DNA from: JAUVXJ01 sp964577995
GTDB taxonomy: Bacteria; Chloroflexota; Anaerolineae; UBA7937; B3-Chlor
Length of the DNA: 39,774 nt
NCBI GenBank assembly: GCA_964577995.1
Contig: CAZOBP010000008.1
Span: 1 to 39,774 of the forward strand
Direction: 5' to 3'
How positions within the stretch are numbered: position 1 is the first letter of the stretch; every line of letters begins with the position of its first letter. Below are positions 24,406 through 30,714 of the stretch, in pieces. The notes under the pieces are model-generated. The model saw only the letters and a program-made list of their open reading frames with translations. It made no database searches and had not been told where the DNA came from. Both the position numbers and the translations under genes were made by a program.

Positions 24406-25389
24406 ATGGCCGAAGGCGAGGGATTGATGCCAGAACGTCGCACGGATACGGGGCATCATGTGGACCTGTCGATCGTGATTCCCGTGCTGGACGAGGAGGA
24501 GAGCATACGTCCTCTGCACTCCAGCCTGCGCGAAGTTCTGGAGAAGCTCGGCAAGGATTACGAGATCATCTTCATAGACGATGGGAGCGAGGATGGCTCC
24601 TTCCCGATCCTGCAGTCCCTCTATGACGAAGATCGAGAGCACATTCGCGTTGTCCAGTTCCGCCGCAATTTCGGCAAGACCGCTGCGCTGACGGCGGGGT
24701 TCAAGCAAGCCAGGGGAGACATCGTGATCACCATGGACGCCGATCTGCAAGAGGATCCGGAGGAGATACCTGGCATGCTGGAGAGCTTGGACGATGACTA
24801 CGATCTGGTCGTGGCCTGGAGGCACCAGCGGCAGGATTCTCTGTCCAAGAAGGTACCTTCGAGGATAGCAAACGTATCCGTCTCGCTGCTGACGGGGGTG
24901 AATCTGCACGACCTCAACTGCGGCTTCAAAGCCTACCACCGAGAGGTGGTTCAGGACTTGAAGCTGTACGGTGAGTTGCATCGTTTCATACCCGTGCTGG
25001 CACACTGGCGCGGCTTCAGGGTCACGGAAAGGAAAGTAGCACACCGCCCACGGCAGTATGGCCAGTCCAAGTATGGGTTCGAACGTCTTGGGAAGAGTTT
25101 CCTGGACTTTGGCATGGTTCTGTTCCTCACCTATTTCCTCAAGCGGCCGATGCATCTCTTCGGTACCCTTGGCACGCTCCTCTTCGCCATTGGCTTCGCT
25201 ATCGGGTTGTATCTCACCGGGCTGTGGCTCCTCGGCGAGGGCATCGGATGGCGCCCCCTCCTGTTCCTTGGGATACTGGCCATGATCGTTGGCGTGCAGA
25301 TGGCCTCCATAGGTTTGCTGGGCGAGATGATCAGGAACTTCGCCTTCAATCCCGAGGAAGAGTACTCCGTCCGCAGGCTACTCTCCTGA
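24406..25389 (+). CDS. GT2 polyprenyl-phosphate sugar synthase (DPM1/GtrB-like) with C-terminal membrane segments, 327 aa
   Basis: Transfers a sugar from a nucleotide donor to polyprenyl phosphate at the inner face of the membrane, making the donor for GT-C enzymes. The GT-A domain has SIVIPVLDEEES at 22-33, FIDDGSEDGS, RRNFGKTAA at 86-94 and the metal-binding DADLQEDP at 111-118. A conserved LYGELHRFIP with KYGFERL follows. Two C-terminal membrane hairpin segments (about 240-270 and 280-312) match the GtrB/PglC-less DPM group. ATG 24406 is supported by AGGGA at 24394-24398. It is paralogous to the gene at 28522, sharing long identical words, and is coupled to the GT39 gene upstream. Sugar identity (mannose, glucose or other) is unknown. 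Confidence 0.9.
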   Translation: MAEGEGLMPERRTDTGHHVDLSIVIPVLDEEESIRPLHSSLREVLEKLGKDYEIIFIDDGSEDGSFPILQSLYDEDREHIRVVQFRRNFGKTAALTAGFKQARGDIVITMDADLQEDPEEIPGMLESLDDDYDLVVAWRHQRQDSLSKKVPSRIANVSVSLLTGVNLHDLNCGFKAYHREVVQDLKLYGELHRFIPVLAHWRGFRVTERKVAHRPRQYGQSKYGFERLGKSFLDFGMVLFLTYFLKRPMHLFGTLGTLLFAIGFAIGLYLTGLWLLGEGIGWRPLLFLGILAMIVGVQMASIGLLGEMIRNFAFNPEEEYSVRRLLS

Positions 25390-25447
25390 CTGGTGTGTAT
25401 CCATGAGAGGTTTGTTCTCGGCCAGAGCCTGTGGCGCCTCTCACCAG
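25390..25447 (+). terminator. Stem-loop directly after a stop codon (possible weak terminator or 3' mRNA stem)
   Basis: Immediately after the stop of the GT2 gene, CTGGTG (25390-25395) pairs with CACCAG (25442-25447) and AGAGG (25406-25410) pairs with CCTCT (25437-25441). This gives 11 pairs with an asymmetric internal loop. There is no T tract directly after it; a T-rich TCTTTTTTGTCT run follows about 50 bases later. It is therefore not a textbook Rho-independent terminator. Confidence 0.3.
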
Positions 25448-25813
25448 ATCGTACGTAGCCCCTGCTTGTGCCCCGGCCCAGCTATGTCCTCGAGTCTTTT
25501 TTGTCTGTGCCCGACTTGGTCTATAATCTATAGTATCAATGGCGGCGGTATGGCCTCCTCATGAGGTGCTGGACCCAGTGAGCATCGCTGTCGTACGAGG
25601 CAGAAGACGCGTGCTGTACTCCTTGCTGCAGTGTATGATGCATACTGACACAGGGTCTTCGCGTAGACCGATGGACCGAACCAGAATCTGGGCCAGGTTA
25701 CTCGTCGGAGCGGGGGAGAGACAGACCACCAGCGCCATTGTTGGCCTTGACCGTCTGGAGGGCGATGGCCTGGTATCCCAGTGGTCTGTTGGCGACTCGG
25801 CGGGGAGTAGTAG
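25448..25813 (+). other. Intergenic leader region before the broken GT2 gene
   Basis: With the stem-loop before it, this makes about 424 bases without a convincing gene. It holds the promoter candidate at 25501-25527. A 92-codon open frame begins at ATG 25539 but has no recognisable family or good ribosome binding site, and I do not support it. The last bases carry GGGGAG at 25802-25807, a good ribosome binding site for the GT2 start at 25814. Confidence 0.4.
25501..25527 (+). promoter_or_regulatory. Predicted promoter ahead of the broken GT2 gene
   Basis: TATAAT at 25522-25527 is a perfect -10 box. TTGTCT at 25501-25506 gives 4 of 6 matches to TTGACA with a 15-base spacer, slightly short. 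The leader to ATG 25814 would be about 280 bases. The promoter looks intact although the gene behind it is broken; the intact acyltransferase and methyltransferase genes further on may depend on it. Confidence 0.5.
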
Positions 25814-26547
25814 ATGAGTGGGAAGCCGTTGGATCTGAGCCTAGTGCTCCCCTGCTATAATAGGAAGTGGTGCTCGAGGATAGCGTGGCGCAGATCATCG
25901 AGGTTTTGGATGGCACGCGGTACTCCTACGAGATCATCTTCGTTGACGATTGCAGCGAGGGCCAAACGAGACAGTTGATCGACCGGGCCATCGAGCGGTA
26001 TCCGGACAAGCGGATGTCCAGGATCTTCCACGAGCAGAACGTGGGAAGAGGTGGCACGGTTGCCGATGGCATCAGGGTGGGCAAAGGAGACGTAGCGGGC
26101 TTCATAGACATCGATCTGGAGGTCCACGCTCGTTACATCCCCTCGTGCGTGAACGCAGTGCAAGACGGGGCCGACGTGGCCATCGGGCGACGTGTGTACA
26201 AGCTCAACCTGCGGTCACTGGATCGTTATGTGATGAGCGCTGGCTAAGCCTGGCTGGTGAGGAAGCTACTCGGCGTGGACTTGAACGACACGGAGACAGG
26301 GTACAAGTTCTTCAGGCGCGAGCGGATTCTGCCTGTGCTGGACGAGATAGAGGATCAGCGGTGGTTCTGGGACACGGAGGTCATGGTCCGCTCACACTAC
26401 AAGCAGTACCAGATCGTGGAGATCCCCTGTTTGTTCCTGCGTCGTTTTGACAAGAAGTCGACGGTCAGTCCTCTGTCTCATATAGGTGACTACTTCCGGA
26501 AGCTGTGCCGGTTCAGGAAGGTAGTGAGGGACGAGCCAGCACGTTGA
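25814..26547 (+). pseudogene. Broken GT2 glycosyltransferase (DPM-like): one-base deletion plus in-frame nonsense codon
   Basis: Starting at ATG 25814 (GGGGAG 6 bases upstream) the frame gives LSLVLPCYN, the usual GT2 first strand, then shifts. Insertion of one G between 25861 and 25862 would restore CYNEEVVLEDS and join it to the downstream frame. That frame carries IIFVDDCSEG, HEQNVGRGGTVADGI and the metal motif region FIDIDLEVH. The frame then meets TAA at 26245-26247, exactly where a Tyr codon is expected (MSAG-Y-AWLVRKLLG). It continues in the same frame with DTETGYKFF and WFWDTEVMV to 26547. Restored length is about 244 residues, normal for a soluble GT2 of this group. Two independent lesions argue for a true pseudogene, though draft-assembly errors remain possible. 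Confidence 0.85.
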
Positions 26548-27089
26548 AGGCTCTACGAGAGATCGGGCTCAGGAAAGCTGTCAGGTTCGCGGCGGGCGCT
26601 GTGCTGCTGGTGTTGTTCCGCTTGATGATCGTGCCTCCGCTCAGGACCGTTTTCCTCCGTCTGGTGGGGGCGCAGATCGGAAGGAACGTCACCGTCCACG
26701 CCGTCAGGTTCTTCAACGTCTACCGCAAGGGCTTCGCCGCCCTCCAAGTGGGGGACAACTGCTTCTTCGGCGACGAAGCGCTGCTCGACCTGGCCGACGA
26801 AATCGTCATGGAAGAGAATGTGACCCTCGCCGAGAGAGTGACCATCCTCACTCACGTGAATCTTGGTTTCGAGGACCATCCTCTACAGAGGCATTTCCCG
26901 GCCTACTCCAAGAGGGTTGTCTTGAAGAGAGGGTGCCTTGTAGGTGCGAATGTTACCATTCTGCCTGGTGTCACTGTTGCAGAGTGTGCATTCGTGGCCG
27001 CAGGCGCCGTGGTCAGGGAAGACGTGCCTGCATATCACGTGGTGGGGGGTGTCCCCGCCCAGACTATCCGCGTCCTGCAAGCAGACTAG
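26544..27089 (+). CDS. Hexapeptide-repeat (left-handed beta-helix) acyltransferase, 181 aa
   Basis: An O-acetyltransferase-like protein of the WbbJ/LacA group. After a hydrophobic N-terminal segment (residues 12-35) there are isoleucine-rich hexapeptide rungs: IGRNVTVHAVRFFN, LQVGDNCFFGDEALLDLAD, IVMEENVTLAERVTILTH. The catalytic-region His is likely that of THVNLGFEDHP. The end has ANVTILPGVTVAECAFVAAGAVVREDVPAYHVVGGVPA, diagnostic of this family. TTG 26544 overlaps the stop of the upstream frame by 4 bases (TTGA); the frame stays open back to GTG 26505, so 13 more residues are possible. Likely acetylates or otherwise acylates a sugar in the glycan. The overlap with the broken GT2 gene suggests reduced translation coupling now. 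Confidence 0.87.
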   Translation: MKALREIGLRKAVRFAAGAVLLVLFRLMIVPPLRTVFLRLVGAQIGRNVTVHAVRFFNVYRKGFAALQVGDNCFFGDEALLDLADEIVMEENVTLAERVTILTHVNLGFEDHPLQRHFPAYSKRVVLKRGCLVGANVTILPGVTVAECAFVAAGAVVREDVPAYHVVGGVPAQTIRVLQAD

Positions 27090-27091
27090 CC

Positions 27092-27856
27092 ATGGACCCG
27101 ACCGCCTACGATGTCGTGCACGAGGTCGAGGAATCCCACTGGTTCTTCGTGGGACGGAGGAGAATACTCTCTCGACTCCTGGACAAATCCCTGGATGAAC
27201 TGGATAGACCACGGATCCTGGACATAGGTTGCGGCACCGGTGCCACCATGGGCTTCCTAGAGCGTTACGGGCAGGTCACCGGGATCGACGTTTCTCTGAA
27301 GGCCATACGGTACTGTCAGGTACAGGACAGGTCACGTCTGTGCCTGGCGGATGGGGCTTCGTTGCCTTTCGCCGACAGAAGCTTCGATCTGGTCACAGCT
27401 CTTGACTTGCTCGAGCATCTTCCACAAGAGGCAAGAGGGTTGCAGGAGATCTGGAGGGTGCTGAAGAACGGTGGCCGGGTGGTCCTCTTCGTGCCAGCCT
27501 TCATGTTTCTGTGGAGCGATTTCGACCGCTTCTCCGGTCATCATAGAAGGTATACGAGAGGTGAGCTGAGACAGCGGGTCGAAGAGGCTGGCTTCGACGT
27601 GGTGAAGATTTCGTACTTCAACACGCTGCTCTTCCCAGTCGTCTGGGCGGTCCGTGCCGCCAAGAACGTACTGGGCAAGTGGAGACCGGTTCGCTCTGAT
27701 CTGGACTTCCCGAGCGGCCTTCTCAATGGATTGCTGGCCCGACTCTTCTCTCTGGAGACTGGTCTGATCGCCAGGGGCTGTCTGCCGTTCGGCGTTTCGC
27801 TGCTCTGCGTGGCCAGGAAAGAAGCTGCGGACCGGGTGCCTGATGAGCGCGAGTAA
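27092..27856 (+). CDS. Class I SAM-dependent methyltransferase, 254 aa
   Basis: A Rossmann methyltransferase of the Methyltransf_11 type. The N-terminal YDVVHEVEESHWFFVGRRRIL is characteristic of a group found in Chloroflexi, archaeal and cyanobacterial polysaccharide clusters. SAM motif I is ILDIGCGTG at 42-50, strand 2 ends in VTGIDVSLKAI, and LVTALDLLEHL with VLKNGGRVVLFVPA complete the site. HHRRYTRGELRQRVEEAGF follows, and the C-terminus is hydrophobic and may be membrane-associated. ATG 27092 is 2 bases after the acyltransferase stop, and earlier open frame has no similarity. The acceptor is unknown. The next, broken gene overlaps its end by 14 bases. Confidence 0.87.
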   Translation: MDPTAYDVVHEVEESHWFFVGRRRILSRLLDKSLDELDRPRILDIGCGTGATMGFLERYGQVTGIDVSLKAIRYCQVQDRSRLCLADGASLPFADRSFDLVTALDLLEHLPQEARGLQEIWRVLKNGGRVVLFVPAFMFLWSDFDRFSGHHRRYTRGELRQRVEEAGFDVVKISYFNTLLFPVVWAVRAAKNVLGKWRPVRSDLDFPSGLLNGLLARLFSLETGLIARGCLPFGVSLLCVARKEAADRVPDERE

Positions 27857-28423
27857 CAGGTTGAAACGCTTGGAAAGGGACCTGCCAGTCCCCTTGGTCT
27901 TGCTCCTCGCGGCAGTGGCACTCGCCGTGTGGAGTCTGCTCTTCAGCTTCTGGACCGCGTTTTCTCCATTGGCTTTTCCACAATTCGTTCTCTGCGTTCT
28001 TGCGTTGATCTACCTTCCTGGCAAGTTGCTGCTGGACTCGGGGAGGTCCACGTTCGGCCGCTGGAAGAGCTGACGTTGTCCCTTGTGCTGGGCATGACGG
28101 CGAGCAGCCTAGTCTATCGGATCTCGACGTTCTTCGGACTTCAACGGCTTTTCCTTCTCTGGTCGGTCACGGCACAGGTCGTCGCTGTCTCTCGCAGGCG
28201 GGATAGCTGGAGGGGAATCTGGCCGTCCAGCGTACTGCCGGCCAGGAAGCGAAAGTGTTCAGTACGCGCTGGCTGTGCGGCGTGTTCCATTCCCCGGCAT
28301 TCATGCCCCCTGTTGCCCGATGTCCAGTGCATCGACCGGCTCGATGCCTTCTGGTCAAGGGCCGTTTTCTACCTTAAGCTCGCCCAGTGGGCAGAAACGC
28401 CCTCAATGTACAATGCCCATTGA
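27843..28423 (+). pseudogene. Frameshifted remnant of a polytopic membrane protein
   Basis: From ATG 27843 a 76-codon frame gives a basic N-terminus and two hydrophobic segments (VPLVLLLAAVALAVWSLLF and FVLCVLALIYLPGKLLL). It then stops at 28071-28073. In another frame, from about 28050, the sequence continues as RPLEELTLSLVLGMTASSLVYRI and FGLQRLFLLW, which is the usual continuation of large membrane GT-C-like proteins. A frameshift near 28050 is therefore likely. Beyond about 28190 the continuation degrades into Cys/Pro/Arg-rich sequence and stops at 28421-28423. Full-length relatives have 500 or more residues, so most of the gene is missing. A genuine short protein at 27843-28073 is the less likely alternative. 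Confidence 0.55.
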
Positions 28424-28445
28424 TATGCACTACGCGAAGCTGCTG

Positions 28446-28473
28446 TTGCTCAGGCCGGGGTGTATGATATAAT
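28446..28473 (+). promoter_or_regulatory. Predicted promoter for the second polyprenyl-phosphate-sugar synthase operon
   Basis: TATAAT at 28468-28473 (perfect) lies 16 bases after TTGCTC at 28446-28451. The start codon of the GT2 gene is 49 bases downstream of the -10 box. The layout repeats that of the rmd promoter at 2766-2793 almost exactly. The genes from 28522 to at least 38091 lie close together and could be transcribed from it. Confidence 0.55.
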
Positions 28474-28521
28474 CTGATGGGGTGCGGCTTCAAAGGCTAG
28501 ATAGAGAGTGCAGGGCCAGCA

Positions 28522-29475
28522 GTGACAGACGATCTCGTGGAACTTTCCGTCGTCATTCCCGTCTACAACGAAGAGGATAGCATAGAACCGCTCTACTCAG
28601 CGCTCAAGGCGGTGCTCGAGGGCTTGGGCACGAGCTACGAGATCGTCGTTGTGGACGATGGCAGCACCGACGGCAGCTTCGAGGTGCTGAAGAAACTGCA
28701 TCTCGGCAACCCAACGCTCAAGGTGGTTCGACTTCGACGCAATTTCGGACAGGCCGCGGCTTTCGCGGCCGGCTTCGATGAGTCAGCGGGGCAAATCATC
28801 GTCAGCATGGATGCCGATTTGCAGTTCGACCCGGCGGACATACCAAAGCTGCTGGACAAGATGGCCGAGGGCTACGATATCGTCAGCGGGTGGCGTGAGG
28901 AGCGGAAGGAGCCTTTCCTGTCCCGGCGGTTGCCGTCCATGATCGCCAACTGGCTCATCTCGCGCATGACCGGCGTCAAGTTGCACGACTATGGCTGCTC
29001 GCTGAAGGCCTATCGTCTGGAGGTGATTCGGAACGTTCGCCTCTATGGCGAGTTGCATCGTTTCATACCAGCTCTAGCCAGTTCCATGGGGGTGCGTCTG
29101 GCTGAGGTGAAGGTGAGCCACCATCCGCGCCGGTTCGGCGAGTCGAAGTACAATCTGTCGAGAACGATCACCGTGCTGCTTGACCTGCTGACCGTCAAGT
29201 TCCTACTCAGCTATGCCTCCCGGCCCATGCAGGTCTTTGGCCTGCTGGGCATGTTCTCCTTCGGGATCGGTACCGTGATAGCGGCATACCTGTCGTTCAT
29301 CAGGCTGGTTCTGGGGAGCCCTATTGCGGACAGGCCGCTCCTTTGGCTGGCCATGCTCCTGATACTCGTGGGCGTCCAATTGGTGAGCATGGGCCTTCTG
29401 GGAGAACTCACGGCGCGAACGTATCACGAAGCCCAGGGCAAGAAGATCTACGCGATCAGAGAGATGCTGGAATGA
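28522..29475 (+). CDS. GT2 polyprenyl-phosphate sugar synthase (DPM1/GtrB-like) with C-terminal membrane segments, 317 aa
   Basis: A paralogue of the protein encoded at 24406. Catalytic elements in order: LSVVIPVYNEEDS at 8-20, VVDDGSTDGSF at 43-53, RRNFGQAAAFAAGF and the metal-binding DADLQFDP at 97-104. These are followed by LYGELHRFIPAL, HHPRRFGESKYNL and two C-terminal membrane segments (about 232-258 and 270-295). It should load a sugar onto polyprenyl phosphate for the GT39-like enzymes encoded downstream. Start is GTG at 28522, without a strong ribosome binding site. The promoter at 28446-28473 is directly upstream. The shared 18-base block encoding GELHRF at 24973-24990 and 29049-29066 shows close descent of the two genes. 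Confidence 0.9.
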   Translation: MTDDLVELSVVIPVYNEEDSIEPLYSALKAVLEGLGTSYEIVVVDDGSTDGSFEVLKKLHLGNPTLKVVRLRRNFGQAAAFAAGFDESAGQIIVSMDADLQFDPADIPKLLDKMAEGYDIVSGWREERKEPFLSRRLPSMIANWLISRMTGVKLHDYGCSLKAYRLEVIRNVRLYGELHRFIPALASSMGVRLAEVKVSHHPRRFGESKYNLSRTITVLLDLLTVKFLLSYASRPMQVFGLLGMFSFGIGTVIAAYLSFIRLVLGSPIADRPLLWLAMLLILVGVQLVSMGLLGELTARTYHEAQGKKIYAIREMLE

Positions 29476-29478
29476 GTG

Positions 29479-30714
29479 ATGCGCATCTTGATGATTAACT
29501 ACGAGTTCCCCCCTCTGGGAGGGGGAGGGGGAGTGGCTAGCTATCACATAGCAAGGGCATTGGCGGAAAGGGAGCATGAAGTAGACGTTCTGACCACGGG
29601 CTGGCGCGGTCTTCCCAGCGAGGAGACGGTGGGTGGATTGGGCGTCTATCGCGTCCCCGTCTTGGGCAGGGGAGAACTGTCCACGGCCAGTCTTCCGTCG
29701 ATGCTCTCTTTTCTACCGTGCGGGGTCGCGAAGGGCTGTCAGGTACTGCGCGAGAAGCGGTACGATGTCCTGAACACCCACTTCGCCATTCCCTCTGGCC
29801 CCACAGGGGTTGTGTTGTCGCGGCTATTCAAGACGCCCATGGTCTTGACCATCATCGGCGGCGATATCCACGATCCCAGCAAGAGACTCTCGCCCAGCGG
29901 CAACAGAGTGCTGAGGGGAGTGGTGCGTCGTGTGCTCGATTCCTCGTCTCACATCATCGCCATCTCAGAGGACATCAAGCGCAGGGCGCGCGAGGACCTC
30001 CACTGCCGGAAGGACATCGAGGTCATCCACTACGGACTTGACGCCCCTCGGTTCGAGGAAAAGAGTCGTGCGGAGCTGGGCATTCCAGAGGAACCCGTAG
30101 TCTTGATCGCCATCGGGCGCCTGATCAAGCGCAAAGCTCTGGACAACTTACTTATGGCACTGAGCAGGCTGGAGCTCCGTGAGGTACGACTGCTGATCAT
30201 CGGTGAGGGGCCGGAGGAGGGGCACTTACGCGACCTATCTGAGAGGCTTGGTCTCTCTTCGCGGGTCGAGTTTCTGGGCCCCATCTGGGGAGAGCGGAAA
30301 TTCCAGTACCTGGCAGCGTCTGACATCTTCGTGCTTCCGTCCGTGCACGAGGGTTTTGGGCTGGTGTTCCTGGAAGCAATGCACTGCGGTCTGCCGGTGA
30401 TCGCCAGCTCCACCGGGGGGCAGACCGATTTCCTCAAAGATGGAGAAACGGGCTTCCTGGTCCCGGTGGAAGATGTGGATACTCTGGCGGACAGGATCTT
30501 GCGCCTGACCGAGGATACGGCCTTGCGTGAGAGGATCTCCCGATTCAACCAGGAGTACGTGAAGCGTTTCCAGATCTCCGGCGTGGCGGAGCGGTATGAG
30601 GCCCTTTTCTTGCAGGTCATTCAGCGTGTCCGTGAAACCGCCAGCGGAATGGACTCAGCTCCCCTCGAGCTGAGGGACAAGGGCACACACGGATCCCCGC
30701 ATGACTTTCAGTAG
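29479..30714 (+). CDS. GT4 family glycosyltransferase, 411 aa
   Basis: A complete GT-B retaining transferase. The N-terminal loop FPPLGGGGGVASYHIARALA binds donor phosphate. HIIAISEDIKRRA with VIHYGLDAPRF marks the domain border, and the donor domain begins LIAIGRLIKRKALDNLL near residue 210. It carries a full E-x7-E motif: VHEGFGLVFLEAMHCGLPVIAS. This is the most canonical of the four GT4 proteins in the window. ATG 29479 is favoured over GTG 29476 because it begins directly with the first beta strand. It lies 3 bases after the upstream stop, and the next gene starts 14 bases before its own stop, so three genes are tightly coupled. Donor and acceptor unknown. Confidence 0.9.
   Translation: MRILMINYEFPPLGGGGGVASYHIARALAEREHEVDVLTTGWRGLPSEETVGGLGVYRVPVLGRGELSTASLPSMLSFLPCGVAKGCQVLREKRYDVLNTHFAIPSGPTGVVLSRLFKTPMVLTIIGGDIHDPSKRLSPSGNRVLRGVVRRVLDSSSHIIAISEDIKRRAREDLHCRKDIEVIHYGLDAPRFEEKSRAELGIPEEPVVLIAIGRLIKRKALDNLLMALSRLELREVRLLIIGEGPEEGHLRDLSERLGLSSRVEFLGPIWGERKFQYLAASDIFVLPSVHEGFGLVFLEAMHCGLPVIASSTGGQTDFLKDGETGFLVPVEDVDTLADRILRLTEDTALRERISRFNQEYVKRFQISGVAERYEALFLQVIQRVRETASGMDSAPLELRDKGTHGSPHDFQ

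Noticed and set aside
24244..25155. Long antisense open frame of about 300 codons, and similar ones at 10115-11020 and 37285-38172
   Set aside because: They lie opposite well-identified genes and show the His/Arg/Gln-rich composition of GC-rich shadow frames, with no family pattern.
25539..25817. 92-codon frame downstream of the promoter at 25501
   Set aside because: No family pattern and no ribosome binding site; its end overlaps the start of the GT2 pseudogene.
25856..25861. TATAAT box as a promoter
   Set aside because: It encodes Tyr-Asn of the GT2 first strand (LPCYN) and has no suitable -35 partner, so the match is explained by coding sequence.
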